Below are positions 31,427-40,916 of a stretch of 64,000 bases of DNA, piece after piece. The notes below the pieces were generated by a model. The model saw only the letters and a program-made list of their open reading frames with translations, did no database searches and was not told the DNA's origin. The stretch comes from Reclinomonas americana ATCC 50394 (lineage: Eukaryota; Jakobida; Jakobea; Jakobida), in NCBI GenBank assembly GCA_048213135.1, contig PS015009.1:1240001-1304000 (forward strand). Reading direction: 5' to 3'. Each line of letters opens with the position of its first letter. The first letter of the stretch is position 1. Position numbers and translations under genes: made by a program.

Positions 31427-33817
31427 ATGTACGTAATCAAGAGAAACGGAAGACAAGAGTCGATCAAGTTCGACAAAGTAACAGCCCGCATACAGAAGCT
31501 GAGCTACAGCCTGAGCCCGCTGGTTAACCCCATTGATGTTGCTAAAAAAGTGATTGAAGGCATTTACGATGGTGTGCCTACCACGGAGCTGGATAACCTG
31601 GCCGCTGAAACCGCCGCGTCGCTCACCACCAAGCACCCCGACTATGCCCTGCTCGCCAGCCGCATCGCGGTAAGCAACCTGCACAAAAACACCATCAAGT
31701 CTTTTTCGGAAACGATGGAAAAACTATATCACTATGTAGATAAAGGCTCCGGTAAAAAAATGCCGCTGCTGGCCGATGATGTGTACGAGATCATCAAAGC
31801 CAACGCGGAACTGCTCGACAGCACGATCATCTACGACCGCGACTTTGGTTTTGATTACTTCGGATTTAAAACGCTGGAAAAATCTTACCTGCTGAAAATA
31901 GACGGCAAGATCGCCGAGCGCCCGCAGCATATGTATATGCGTGTGGCCATCGGCATACATAAAACTGATATCGAAAGCGCCATCAAAACCTATAACCTGA
32001 TGAGCGAACGCTGGTTTACACATGCCACGCCAACACTTTTCAACGCCGGCACACCAAAACCACAGATGTCATCCTGCTTTTTGCTGACCATGAAAGACGA
32101 CAGCATTGATGGCATTTACGACACACTCAAACAAACAGCTAAAATTTCACAAAGTGCCGGGGGTATTGGCCTGGCTATTCATAACATCCGTGCAACGGGC
32201 AGTTATATCGGCGGCACCAACGGCACCAGCAATGGCATCATTCCCATGCTGCGGGTATTCAATGATACCGCCCGCTATGTAGACCAGGGCGGCGGCAAAC
32301 GTAAAGGCGCTTTTGCCATTTACCTGGAACCCTGGCACGCGGATGTTTTTGAATTCCTCGACCTGAGAAAAAATCATGGTAAGGAAGAAATGCGTGCCCG
32401 TGACCTGTTCTACGCCCTGTGGATTTGCGATCTGTTCATGAAACGTGTGGAAGACAACGGCGAATGGAGCCTGTTCTGTCCCAATGAAGCGCCGGGCCTG
32501 AGTGACAGCTGGGGTGCGGAATTTGAAAAATTATATGTGGAATATGAAGCGGCAGGCAAAGCCCGCAAAACAGTAAAGGCGCAGGACCTCTGGTTTGCCA
32601 TACTGGAATCCCAGATCGAAACCGGCACACCTTATATGTTGTATAAAGATGCTGCCAACAGCAAAAGCAATCAGCAGAACCTGGGCACTATCAAAAGCAG
32701 CAACCTGTGCACAGAGATCATGGAATATACCAGTCCTGATGAAGTAGCCGTTTGCAACCTGGCCTCCCTGGCATTGCCGCGTTTCGTGATCGACGGAAAA
32801 TTCGATCACCAGAAATTATATGAAGTAACGTACGAGGTTACCCGAAACCTGAACAAGATCATCGATTATAACTATTACCCTGTTGAGGAAGCCCGCACGT
32901 CCAACCTGCGTCATCGCCCTATCGGATTAGGTGTACAGGGCCTGGCCGATGTATTCATCCTGCTGCGCCTGCCGTTTGAAAGCGAGTTCGCCAAAATGCT
33001 CAACAAGAATATTTTTGAAACGATCTACTTCGCTGCCGTTACAGCAAGCATGGACCTGGCCAAACAGGACGGTGCTTACGAAACCTTTGCCGGATCTCCC
33101 ATGTCGAAAGGCATTTTCCAGTTTGACATGTGGGGCGCAGAACCAACCGACCGCTGGGATTGGGAAAGCCTGCGTAAGAATGTGATGGAACACGGTGTTC
33201 GCAACTCCCTGCTCGTAGCACCTATGCCTACCGCTTCCACATCGCAGATACTTGGCAACAACGAATGTTTTGAACCTTATACTTCCAACATCTATACCCG
33301 TCGTGTACTGAGCGGTGAATTCATTGTGGTGAACAAACACCTGCTGAAAGACCTGGTGCAACTGGGCCTGTGGAACAACGATATGAAGAACAGGATCATT
33401 GCCGCGAATGGTTCCGTTCAGAACATCAAACAAATACCAGAGGATATTAAGGAATTGTACAAAACCGTTTGGGAGATCAAACAACGCTGTATTATCGATA
33501 TGGCTGCCGACAGGGGCGCTTATATCTGCCAGTCGCAGTCGCTCAACCTGTTCGTGGACACACCCACTTCATCCAAATTGACTTCCATGCATTTTTACGC
33601 CTGGAAAAAAGGATTGAAGACCGGTATGTACTACCTCCGTTCACAAGCCGCTGCACAGGCTGTTCAGTTCACCATTGAAAAACAAGCCGACAATGAAATG
33701 GAACCCGTGATACCGGTTGTGGCCCAGGGTGAAGAGAACAACCTCGATGACATCACCACCGATTTCAATGCACCATCCTGCAGCATGGAAGACGGTTGTG
33801 TGACCTGCAGTTCATAG
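31427..33817 (+). CDS. nrdA: Class I ribonucleotide reductase, catalytic alpha subunit
   Basis: A 796-residue enzyme reducing ribonucleoside diphosphates to deoxyribonucleotides. Residues 1-90 form an ATP-cone ([18 protein letters not shown]...), so dATP feedback control of overall activity is likely. The catalytic barrel shows MSSCFLL and [13 protein letters not shown]. It also has NLCTEI with the thiyl-radical Cys, and VCNLASLAL with a redox Cys. [25 protein letters not shown] is the substrate-site region. The C-terminus ends in CVTCSS, the CxxC pair that shuttles electrons from thioredoxin. It groups by motif with the eukaryote-like NrdA. The PAS gene follows within 12 bases. Confidence 0.97.
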   Translation: MYVIKRNGRQESIKFDKVTARIQKLSYSLSPLVNPIDVAKKVIEGIYDGVPTTELDNLAAETAASLTTKHPDYALLASRIAVSNLHKNTIKSFSETMEKLYHYVDKGSGKKMPLLADDVYEIIKANAELLDSTIIYDRDFGFDYFGFKTLEKSYLLKIDGKIAERPQHMYMRVAIGIHKTDIESAIKTYNLMSERWFTHATPTLFNAGTPKPQMSSCFLLTMKDDSIDGIYDTLKQTAKISQSAGGIGLAIHNIRATGSYIGGTNGTSNGIIPMLRVFNDTARYVDQGGGKRKGAFAIYLEPWHADVFEFLDLRKNHGKEEMRARDLFYALWICDLFMKRVEDNGEWSLFCPNEAPGLSDSWGAEFEKLYVEYEAAGKARKTVKAQDLWFAILESQIETGTPYMLYKDAANSKSNQQNLGTIKSSNLCTEIMEYTSPDEVAVCNLASLALPRFVIDGKFDHQKLYEVTYEVTRNLNKIIDYNYYPVEEARTSNLRHRPIGLGVQGLADVFILLRLPFESEFAKMLNKNIFETIYFAAVTASMDLAKQDGAYETFAGSPMSKGIFQFDMWGAEPTDRWDWESLRKNVMEHGVRNSLLVAPMPTASTSQILGNNECFEPYTSNIYTRRVLSGEFIVVNKHLLKDLVQLGLWNNDMKNRIIAANGSVQNIKQIPEDIKELYKTVWEIKQRCIIDMAADRGAYICQSQSLNLFVDTPTSSKLTSMHFYAWKKGLKTGMYYLRSQAAAQAVQFTIEKQADNEMEPVIPVVAQGEENNLDDITTDFNAPSCSMEDGCVTCSS

Positions 33818-33828
33818 ATAAAAATCAT

Positions 33829-34332
33829 ATGGTCAGCCAGCCTGAACATCATACAGGAGATCCCGGCCCGGCAGCGCATTCCCCGCTGCTGAGCTGGGAT
33901 ATTTTTTTGAACCGGTACCGGGTGATAATGCAGTTGCTCGACGACGCACAACGCATCTACCGCTTTGGGCAGTCTAATGGGTGGCACCACCACTGGGATT
34001 TCAGGAAGATATTGCTTGAAGAAAGCAAGACTATTCTTGTTACCCAAAAAGACCTCACCATTGTATGCGCCAGCAGCAACATAACGGACATGACCGGTTA
34101 TTACACGGACGAGGTCATCGGTAAAACGCCACGCTTTTTCCAGGGACCCGCCACACAGGCTGAAACACGACAGATCATCCACAATGCGGTGCAGGAGCAG
34201 CTTCCTTTTGAAGCCACCCTCATCAATTATAAAAAATCCGGCGATCCTTACGATTGTTATATCCAGGGCTTCCCCGTTTTTAACAGCGGCAGGCAACTAT
34301 GCCACTTCATTGCCTTTGAACAGGCTGTTTAA
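33829..34332 (+). CDS. Single-domain PAS protein, LOV-like without the photoactive Cys
   Basis: A 167-residue cytoplasmic protein. The first 60 residues are unique; the remainder is a PAS domain with ILVTQKDLTIVCASSNITDMTGY, IGKTPRFFQGPAT and a final strand LCHFIAFEQ. The segment resembles the LOV motif NCRFLQG, but the Cys that binds flavin is replaced by Pro (KTPRFFQG). Blue-light adduct chemistry is therefore excluded, though flavin or haem binding is not. The frame is open from 33796, overlapping nrdA; ATG at 33829 avoids this and lies 12 bases after the nrdA stop. It is probably co-transcribed with nrdB-nrdA; its role is unknown. Confidence 0.85.
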   Translation: MVSQPEHHTGDPGPAAHSPLLSWDIFLNRYRVIMQLLDDAQRIYRFGQSNGWHHHWDFRKILLEESKTILVTQKDLTIVCASSNITDMTGYYTDEVIGKTPRFFQGPATQAETRQIIHNAVQEQLPFEATLINYKKSGDPYDCYIQGFPVFNSGRQLCHFIAFEQAV

Positions 34333-34448
34333 ATAAGAACCCCACCGCTCCTGTAATCGGGTTAACGCCTCCATTCTTTTTGATTATCTTTCGAAACCGC
34401 GCTAACTGCGGTAAACTGCTCATCATTTCATCTTAAAAGACCAGGACA

Positions 34449-35789
34449 ATGACTATTCGTAAGACACTATTGCCGCTGATCGCTTTACTATTTGCGCAAA
34501 CGGCATTTTCTCAAACCATGTGGAAGTATTTTACCGCGGATGACTTTGCCGCCCGCAGGAAAAAACTCATGGAAAAAATTGGCGATGCCGTTGCCGTTAT
34601 ACAGGGCGCCGAATTACCCGAAGGCTACATCAAGTTCCGCCAGGATAATAACTTCTATTACCTGAGTGGTGTGGAAGTGCCCGACGCGGTAATGATCATC
34701 GATGGCAGGAACAAACGTTCCATCCTGCTGGTGCCCGACGATATTCCCAATGACATCAAACAGGAAGCCACGATCAAACCCGGAAAAGATGCGGAAGCGG
34801 AATATAAGTTTGACCAGGTGGTATCCCGCAGCAGGCTTACCGATTACCTGCAGTTTGGCGCTATGAGTAATCCCAATTTTTACCTGGTAACCACACCGGA
34901 GGAGACGATTGAAATGAGCCGCGACCGCTGTACCCTGCTTCGTTCCAAACGCCTGAACGATCCGTGGGACGGGCGCATTTCCAAGGAAGTGAATTTTTAT
35001 AATAAGATCCGTGAACGCATCCCATCAATTACCATCAAAAACCTGAGCCCGCTGCTCGATGAAATGCGTTCGGTAAAAGATGAAAAAGAGATCGCCGTAT
35101 TGCGTGAGTGCGGACGCATTGGCTGCCTGGGCATCAATGAGGCCATCCGCGTTACCCGCCCCGGCATATACGAATACCAGACCGTTGCCGCCTGCGACTT
35201 TGTTTATGAAAATATGGGCGCTTCTTTTCCCGCTTATTACGCTATCGCCGCTTCGGGTGAAAGAGGGCTCATCTGGCATTACAACGCCAATAACCACCTG
35301 CTGGAAAATGGTACTGTATTGCTAATAGACTATGCACCTGAGCTGAACTACTATACCACCGACATTACCCGTACCTGGCCGGTGAACGGCAAGTTCGACG
35401 AACAGCAACTGAAGTTTTACGAGTGTTTAAAAGATGCCCGCAACACCATCATCGCCGCCATGAAACCCGGCGTTACGTATAAAGACCTGCAGGAAGTGGG
35501 CAAGGCCGTTTACACCAAACACGGTTTCGCGGAATACTGGATGGGTTATGTGGGTCACTTTGTAGGCATGGCCGTACATGATGTGGGCGATTATAAAAAA
35601 CCATTCGTTAAAGGAACCGTATTCAATGTGGAGCCGATCATTGAAGATAAAAAACTGAAAATCCACCTCCGCCTCGAAGACACCATCGTGGTAACGGAAA
35701 CCGGTTCGGAAAACCTTACCCCGCAATCACCCGTAAATGTGGAAGACATCTATAAATTGATTAAAGAGAAAGGTGTAGGAGAACAATAA
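34449..35789 (+). CDS. Secreted Xaa-Pro aminopeptidase (M24B)
   Basis: A 446-residue exported dimetal peptidase with signal peptide (RKTLLPLIALLFAQTAFSQ). The N-terminal aminopeptidase-P domain covers about 25-180 (FRQDNNFYYLSGVEVPDA). The catalytic pita-bread domain has all ligands in order: DYAPELNYYTTDITRTW (two Asp), HFVGMAVHD (His), VEPIIED (Glu) and ETGSENLT (Glu). It removes N-terminal residues that precede proline. The location is probably periplasmic. It stands alone downstream of the PAS gene, with a 116-base gap. Confidence 0.95.
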   Translation: MTIRKTLLPLIALLFAQTAFSQTMWKYFTADDFAARRKKLMEKIGDAVAVIQGAELPEGYIKFRQDNNFYYLSGVEVPDAVMIIDGRNKRSILLVPDDIPNDIKQEATIKPGKDAEAEYKFDQVVSRSRLTDYLQFGAMSNPNFYLVTTPEETIEMSRDRCTLLRSKRLNDPWDGRISKEVNFYNKIRERIPSITIKNLSPLLDEMRSVKDEKEIAVLRECGRIGCLGINEAIRVTRPGIYEYQTVAACDFVYENMGASFPAYYAIAASGERGLIWHYNANNHLLENGTVLLIDYAPELNYYTTDITRTWPVNGKFDEQQLKFYECLKDARNTIIAAMKPGVTYKDLQEVGKAVYTKHGFAEYWMGYVGHFVGMAVHDVGDYKKPFVKGTVFNVEPIIEDKKLKIHLRLEDTIVVTETGSENLTPQSPVNVEDIYKLIKEKGVGEQ

Positions 35790-35800
35790 TGAAAGAGGGA

Positions 35801-35874
35801 AAGAATTAAGGAATGAAGGAATTGGGAGTAGTTATATTCTTCAATTTCTTCATTTTTTCATTCCTTAATTTCTT
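35801..35874. repeat. Inverted repeat between convergent genes
   Basis: AAGAATTAAGGAATGAA (35801-35817) pairs with TTCATTCCTTAATTTCTT (35857-35874) with one extra base. It lies between the aminopeptidase and the DUF2306 gene and likely ends both transcripts. The last residues of the DUF2306 protein are encoded within it. Confidence 0.65.
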
Positions 35875-36495
35875 CATTCTAAAAATGATCCATTCAGCAA
35901 TCAGTAAGTTCAGCATCCATCCCAGCCAGGCGATAACGCGGTAACGGTCCATAGGCGCCATATCGGTAAAATTGGCAATGATCACTTTCCAGATGCGCAG
36001 GCTCACCGCCGATAAGGTGAGTGCAAAACTGCGGATCATGAAAACCCGGTGCGCCATAAATTGTTTCTTCACCGCCTTATAAAGGGCAATAGCCGTGAAT
36101 GCGATCCACAGCACCGACAGCAGCACAAACCCGATACGGGAAGAAATACCACCATTGGCATAAAAGCTCATCAGCAGGCCCGCGGGCCCGGTTATCATTA
36201 AGATGTTGATCACATAAGCATACCCCATGGCCCGGTGCAGCCGTGGTCTTTCTTTAACCAATTTTTTGGAGAACTGTGTAAATCCCGCCAGCAGGGCAAA
36301 CAGGCTGCTGAACACATGCACATAAAAAGCAATCCGCCACTCTGTAATGTGCAGGTAACTTTGTTTCAGTTGCAGGAAGGCCGTATCGGGTTCCATGGGT
36401 ATATAAGCCCAGATGATCCGCAGCATCAGGAATGAAAAATACCCCAGCGAAAAAAGCAGGAATAACGTAATGGCGTATTTGTAGCGTGCTGGCAA
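35806..36495 (-). CDS. DUF2306 family membrane protein
   Basis: A 229-residue protein with six or seven membrane segments. The pattern HVFSSLFALLAGFTQFSKKLV...PRLHRAMGYAYVINIL...MAHRVFMIRSFALTLSAV with its conserved His residues is typical of DUF2306 proteins. The paired His residues recall haem-binding four-helix cytochromes, but this is unproven. The C-terminal tail (EKMKKLKNITTPNSFIP) comes from the downstream inverted repeat, so the natural protein may once have ended earlier. Divergent from the YARHG lipoprotein gene by 31 bases. Confidence 0.87.
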   Translation of the reverse strand: MPARYKYAITLFLLFSLGYFSFLMLRIIWAYIPMEPDTAFLQLKQSYLHITEWRIAFYVHVFSSLFALLAGFTQFSKKLVKERPRLHRAMGYAYVINILMITGPAGLLMSFYANGGISSRIGFVLLSVLWIAFTAIALYKAVKKQFMAHRVFMIRSFALTLSAVSLRIWKVIIANFTDMAPMDRYRVIAWLGWMLNLLIAEWIIFRMKKLRNEKMKKLKNITTPNSFIP

Positions 36496-36526
36496 AAAAT
36501 GTGTATTTTACAAAAAACCTTATGAT

Positions 36527-37264
36527 ATGAAATATATCAGTTCCCTCTGCCTCCTGTTGCTGGCCCTGTACGGTTGCAGCGACCAGAACAAAAGTTCTGC
36601 CGATAAAAATACAGATAAAGAAATGATCACCAATAACCCCATCGTTACGGCGGTAAACCTGCTGGGTTCTTACGTGGGCGCTTTTGGTGATAATAAGATC
36701 ACGCTGCTGATCACCAAAGCAACAGGCGATTCCGTTGCGGGAAGAAGCATCGTAGGCGGTAACGACAGGCCTTTTACCGGCACGATGTCGGTGAGTGGCG
36801 ACAGCTACACCATTAATGCCAAAGAACCAGGCGATAATCAATACGATGGTGTTTTCCATTTTACGATCGACGCGGCAAAACCCAACGAGGTCAGCGGCAA
36901 CTGGGTGCCCAACAAACCCACCGCAACACTGAAAGAGAAATCCTATTCTCTCCTGCGCCGCGAATTCCGTTACCTGCAGGACGTAGGCTCTTATCCCGAA
37001 GCGTCCAAAAGACTGCTTACCGAGGCTGATGTGGAGAATTTGGTAAAACCCGAACTGGAATTGATGCGTAATGAAATATTTGCCCGCCACGGTTACTGCT
37101 TTCAGAAAAAAGCACTGCGCCAGCAATTTGAGAACTTTGACTGGTATATTCCCAACACCGTTGACGTAAAGAAAGACCTTACCGAAACAGAAAAGAAGAA
37201 CATCGCCCTGATTAAAAAGTACGAAAAATACGCCGAAGAATACGGGGACGACTTTGGCCGTTAA
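36527..37264 (+). CDS. YARHG-domain lipoprotein
   Basis: A 245-residue lipoprotein. The lipobox LLLALYGC puts the acylated Cys near residue 17, followed by a Ser/Asp/Lys-rich spacer. The middle (about 40-140) is a beta-rich domain. The C-terminal YARHG domain shows ELMRNEIFARHGYCFQKKALRQQFENFDWY, as a motif of conserved aromatic and charged residues. YARHG proteins are extracellular or periplasmic and of unknown function. The next gene starts five bases later, so they form one transcript. Confidence 0.9.
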   Translation: MKYISSLCLLLLALYGCSDQNKSSADKNTDKEMITNNPIVTAVNLLGSYVGAFGDNKITLLITKATGDSVAGRSIVGGNDRPFTGTMSVSGDSYTINAKEPGDNQYDGVFHFTIDAAKPNEVSGNWVPNKPTATLKEKSYSLLRREFRYLQDVGSYPEASKRLLTEADVENLVKPELELMRNEIFARHGYCFQKKALRQQFENFDWYIPNTVDVKKDLTETEKKNIALIKKYEKYAEEYGDDFGR

Positions 37265-37269
37265 AACAT

Positions 37270-37728
37270 ATGAGCGAATACTTACAGATTGGCGCCTTCG
37301 ATAATTACCTGCTGGCCCACATGACATTGGGATTGCTGAAAGACAACGGGATCGACTGCCATTTTAAAGATGAACATATTGTCACAGTTGACCCCTTCCT
37401 GAATAATGCCGTAGGTGGCATTAAATTGCTGGTGGCCCCGGCCGATATGGAACGTGCCCGATCACTGATCAAAGAAGCGGAAGCCGATTACCTGAAAAAT
37501 ATTGCCTGCCCCCGTTGCGGTAACCACACCCTGGTGGCCGAAGAAAATACGGATACCCCAACCGGCATGCTGGGCAAACTGAAGAATATGCTGTTGTTCG
37601 GGCAAACCAGTACGTATGAAAAAGTTTACCGCTGCAGCAGCTGCCATTTAGCTGTTAAGGACCTGCCTGCTCCGGAATATGAAGATACACCCGGTGATGA
37701 AGAAACACAAGACCAGCCCGGGCAGTAA
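37270..37728 (+). CDS. DUF2007 protein with zinc ribbon
   Basis: A 152-residue cytoplasmic protein. Residues 1-75 are a DUF2007 (PII-like fold) domain with LAHMTLGLLKDNGIDCHFKDEH and GIKLLVAPADMERARSLI. A CPRCGN pair near residue 79 and a CSSCH pair near residue 117 form a zinc ribbon. The Asp/Glu/Gln-rich tail is probably disordered. DUF2007 proteins may sense signals, but function is not known. It overlaps no gene and follows the YARHG lipoprotein. Confidence 0.88.
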   Translation: MSEYLQIGAFDNYLLAHMTLGLLKDNGIDCHFKDEHIVTVDPFLNNAVGGIKLLVAPADMERARSLIKEAEADYLKNIACPRCGNHTLVAEENTDTPTGMLGKLKNMLLFGQTSTYEKVYRCSSCHLAVKDLPAPEYEDTPGDEETQDQPGQ

Positions 37729-37767
37729 GTTAATAACCAATGCCCGGACCAGTTGTGTGATCCCCCT

Positions 37768-38373
37768 TTAGAAATTGGCGGCAATGCCGATCCTGGCATA
37801 GGAAATATCATACCCCACTTCCGCGAAAGCGCCGAATGAAGGCACAAAATTGTACTTCGCTCCTATAAAAGCACCAACCACCGAATTCAGTTTATTGTAA
37901 TCGTGCGGGTTTGTTTCGTAGGCATCATCTTTATAATCCATCACCCTTACACCAGCCGTAACACCCGCGTACGGATCAAACTTGTTGTTTTTGTCCTTCA
38001 GCAAAGTAAGGTGGTAAGTACCCCTAACGCCAATGAAGTAATTATTCCACCTGGCGCGGTTACCGGTTGATTTGTAATTGTACCATGCCGTTTTTACCGC
38101 CGCGATCCCGCCTACGCCAATGGTGCCCGGCCCCACATTATTGATGATGCCCTGGTCATAAGTAATGGCCAGTGCCGGTAAAGTATTGTAATCTCCATAA
38201 TAGCCGTATTCAATACCCGCGCCCGCAGATACGCCCAGGCTTTTTGACCCTTTAACAAATGGCGCTCCCGAAGACTCCCATTTCTGTGCCATAGCCGGTG
38301 CCGATAACAGGCTGGCGATAACAAAAACCCCGGCCGCGATGAATGATTTTCCTGTGATTGTTTCTCTTTTCAT
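37768..38373 (-). CDS. Outer-membrane beta-barrel protein
   Basis: A 201-residue protein with a signal peptide (FIAAGVFVIASLLSAPAMAQ). About eight amphipathic strands follow (KSLGVSAGAGIEYGYYGDY, NYFIGVRGTYHLTLL, SFGAFAEVGYDISYARIGIAANF), of the OmpW/OMP_b-brl type. The last residue is Phe, as usual for barrel insertion. Function unknown; it may be a small porin. It is convergent with the DUF2007 gene and divergent from kdsB. Confidence 0.85.
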   Translation of the reverse strand: MKRETITGKSFIAAGVFVIASLLSAPAMAQKWESSGAPFVKGSKSLGVSAGAGIEYGYYGDYNTLPALAITYDQGIINNVGPGTIGVGGIAAVKTAWYNYKSTGNRARWNNYFIGVRGTYHLTLLKDKNNKFDPYAGVTAGVRVMDYKDDAYETNPHDYNKLNSVVGAFIGAKYNFVPSFGAFAEVGYDISYARIGIAANF

Positions 38374-38544
38374 ACTATTGATTATTGGTGATATATTACT
38401 TTTATTTTTTATTGTAACGCCCTGCTGTTGTTGGTTTCAACCTATGGACTACCGCTATAATGATGCCAGAATTGAACTATTATACGACCGTTACCATCAT
38501 TTAATTATGTCATTCCGCGTACCTTTACTTTTAATTAACAACTG

Positions 38545-39264
38545 ATGAAAAAAATCGCGATGATACCGGCCCGTTATGCCGCCACCCGTTTCCCCGCTAA
38601 ACTGATGCAGGTACTGGGCAGCAAGACGGTTATCCGTCATACGTATGACAATACCGTAGCAACGGGTTTATTCGATGAAGTGGTGGTGGTAACCGACAGT
38701 GATATCATTTATAAAGAGATTACAGAAAACGGCGGGCGGGCAAAAATGAGCGTAAAACAACATGAAAGCGGCAGCGACCGTATTGCCGAAGCTGTGGCTG
38801 ATATGGACATCGACATTGTGGTAAATGTCCAGGGCGATGAACCTTTTGTACAGAAAGAACCATTGGAAAAGTTACTGGCGGTATTTGCAGACGATACCGT
38901 ACAGGTAGCTTCGCTGATGCAGGAACTGAAAGAAGAACAATTTATACAGGACCCCAATTATGTAAAAGTAGCTGTAGACATGAACATGAATTCATTACTG
39001 TTCAGCCGCAGCCCTATACCCTACCACCGCGATAAAACGGTAACCCCGGTTTACTACGAACACAAAGGGGTATATGCTTTCCGTAAACAGGCACTCATGG
39101 ATTTTACCGGGTGGCCCATAACGCCGCTGGAAGCCGCCGAAAAGGTGGAATGCCTGCGCTACCTGGAGCATGGCATCCCTTTACGCATGGTGGTGACCGA
39201 TTATATGGGCATCGAGATCGACACCCCCGAAGACCTGGAAAGAGCGGCATTGCTTTTACAGTAA
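38545..39264 (+). CDS. kdsB: 3-deoxy-manno-octulosonate cytidylyltransferase
   Basis: A 239-residue nucleotidyltransferase that activates Kdo to CMP-Kdo for lipid A core synthesis. The start [21 protein letters not shown] has the nucleotide-binding loop with R and [12 protein letters not shown] carries the metal-binding Asp, and later [11 protein letters not shown] and [12 protein letters not shown] are conserved. It is followed at 58 bases by a KdnB-like dehydrogenase; in Shewanella these two genes are adjacent and belong to Kdo8N (8-amino-Kdo) synthesis. Confidence 0.97.
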   Translation: MKKIAMIPARYAATRFPAKLMQVLGSKTVIRHTYDNTVATGLFDEVVVVTDSDIIYKEITENGGRAKMSVKQHESGSDRIAEAVADMDIDIVVNVQGDEPFVQKEPLEKLLAVFADDTVQVASLMQELKEEQFIQDPNYVKVAVDMNMNSLLFSRSPIPYHRDKTVTPVYYEHKGVYAFRKQALMDFTGWPITPLEAAEKVECLRYLEHGIPLRMVVTDYMGIEIDTPEDLERAALLLQ

Positions 39265-39322
39265 GGCTTGCTTATTTTCGCATTATCATATTCATCAACC
39301 CACTGCTGATAAAAGAATATTT

Positions 39323-40396
39323 ATGGCATTCCGCAATTTTAAAATGGTAGGCTACGTCGTTTACGGACGCGGCTCTTTCAATCAACTCGACGAGATACTG
39401 GAGCCCAACCGCAAAGGCGATGCTCCCATGATCTTCCTGGTAGATCATTTTTTTGAAGGTAAAGAACTGGTGAACCGTGTTCCGGCCAAGGGGAAGGACA
39501 AGATCATTTTCGCCGATGTTACTTATGAGCCCAAGACCACTTATGTAGACAGCCTGGCCAACCAGCTGAAAGAAGAGTTTGGAACCGTGAGCGGTGTCAT
39601 TGGCATTGGTGGCGGCTCCGCCATGGACCTGGCCAAAGCCGTTGGACTGATGATGAACAACCCCGGTTCTTCGGCCGACTACCAGGGCTGGGACCTGGTG
39701 AAACAGCCCGGCGTTTATAAAGCCGGCATTCCCACGCTCAGTGGTACCGGCGCAGAAGTAAGCCGCACCACCGTACTGACCGGGCCTACACGCAAGCTGG
39801 GTATGAACTCAGACTTCACCCCTTTCGACCAGATCGTCCTTGACCCTGAACTCACATCCAACGCACCCGCTAACCAGCGTTTTTATACCGGTATGGATTG
39901 TTATATCCATTGTATTGAAAGCCTGACCGGTACTTATCTCAACGAGTTCAGCAAAAGCTATGGTGAAAAAGCGCTTGAACTGTGCCGCGAGGTTTTTGTA
40001 AGAAAAGACAAATGGGACGATGAAAGCGACGACCAGCTGATGATGGCTTCCTATGCCGGCGGCATGAGCATCGCTTATTCACAGGTAGGTGTGGCACACG
40101 CGGTAAGTTATGGTCTCAGTTACCTGCTGGGTACCAAACATGGCATTGGCAACTGTATTGTGTTCAACCACCTCGAAGAGTTTTATGCCGAAGGCGTGAA
40201 AGAATTTAAATACATGGTGGAGAAAAATAACATCGACATCCCAACGGGCATCTGCGCCGGTCTTACCGACGAACAGTTCAACACCATGATCGACGTATCG
40301 CTGGGTATGAAACCCCTCTGGGAAAACGCATTGGGCAAAGACTGGGAAAAACAAATGACAAGGGAAAGGCTGCGTGCTTTATATGAAAGATTATAA
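39323..40396 (+). CDS. Iron-containing alcohol dehydrogenase, probable Kdo 8-oxidase (KdnB-like)
   Basis: A 357-residue NAD-dependent group III dehydrogenase. The coenzyme site GIGGGSAMDLAKAVG is near residue 95. The metal-site His residues lie in DCYIHCIESL, VGVAHAVSYGLSYLLGTKHGIGNC. Length and the neighbour kdsB match KdnB, which oxidises Kdo at C8 before amination to Kdo8N. The required aminotransferase KdnA (a DegT-type enzyme) is not in the window. The nearby aminotransferase at 40917-42068 is of another fold type. The assignment therefore rests on context and general family features, not on a diagnostic motif. Confidence 0.72.
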   Translation: MAFRNFKMVGYVVYGRGSFNQLDEILEPNRKGDAPMIFLVDHFFEGKELVNRVPAKGKDKIIFADVTYEPKTTYVDSLANQLKEEFGTVSGVIGIGGGSAMDLAKAVGLMMNNPGSSADYQGWDLVKQPGVYKAGIPTLSGTGAEVSRTTVLTGPTRKLGMNSDFTPFDQIVLDPELTSNAPANQRFYTGMDCYIHCIESLTGTYLNEFSKSYGEKALELCREVFVRKDKWDDESDDQLMMASYAGGMSIAYSQVGVAHAVSYGLSYLLGTKHGIGNCIVFNHLEEFYAEGVKEFKYMVEKNNIDIPTGICAGLTDEQFNTMIDVSLGMKPLWENALGKDWEKQMTRERLRALYERL

Positions 40397-40465
40397 CGCT
40401 GATTGAATTTTACGACATCCCGGTTTTCTTTTTTAATTTTCACTTTTGATTTTTTACTTCCTGTC

Positions 40466-40915
40466 ATGAAAAATTTATTCGACCAGGCAACATACGAAGA
40501 AGTCAAACAACGCATGGACCAGCTTACTCCTTCCTCTGAAAGACGCTGGGGCAAAATGGCCGTGGCGCAAATGATGGCGCACTGCAAAGAAGCCTTCCGT
40601 GTGCCGCTGAGCGATACAAGAATGCCCCGTTCCATTATGGGTATTTTACTGGGGTGGGCTTTCAAATCAAAATTGTACGACGAAACGCCCTGGAAACAGA
40701 ACCTCCCGACGGCTCCCCAGTTCAAAGTAAAAGACGACCGCGATTTCAACAAGGAAAAAAATGAGCTGACCGAACTGGTTGACCAGTTTTATCATGGAGG
40801 CCCCGCCAATACGGGCAAATTTCCGCATCCTATGTTTGGCAGTTTTACCAGCGAACAATGGGGTATGAGCATGTACAAACATCTCGATCATCACCTGCGC
40901 CAGTTCGGGGTTTAA
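40466..40915 (+). CDS. DUF1569 protein (DinB-like fold)
   Basis: A 149-residue protein with RRWGKMAVAQMMAHCKEAFRVPLSD near residue 27, HPMFGSFTSEQWGMSMYKHLDHHLRQFGV at the end. This HPxFG...QWG..xYKHLDHHLRQF pattern is the hallmark of DUF1569. The conserved His residues suggest a metal-binding DinB-like bundle. The frame is open from 40403, but the ATG at 40466 (MKNLFDQATY) is the natural start. Function unknown. It is convergent with the aminotransferase gene, with only one base between stop codons. Confidence 0.88.
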   Translation: MKNLFDQATYEEVKQRMDQLTPSSERRWGKMAVAQMMAHCKEAFRVPLSDTRMPRSIMGILLGWAFKSKLYDETPWKQNLPTAPQFKVKDDRDFNKEKNELTELVDQFYHGGPANTGKFPHPMFGSFTSEQWGMSMYKHLDHHLRQFGV

Positions 40916-40916
40916 T

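Noticed and set aside
38339-38545. 68-residue plus-strand frame before kdsB
   Set aside because: It overlaps the start of the barrel gene on the other strand, has low-complexity hydrophobic content, and no recognisable family.
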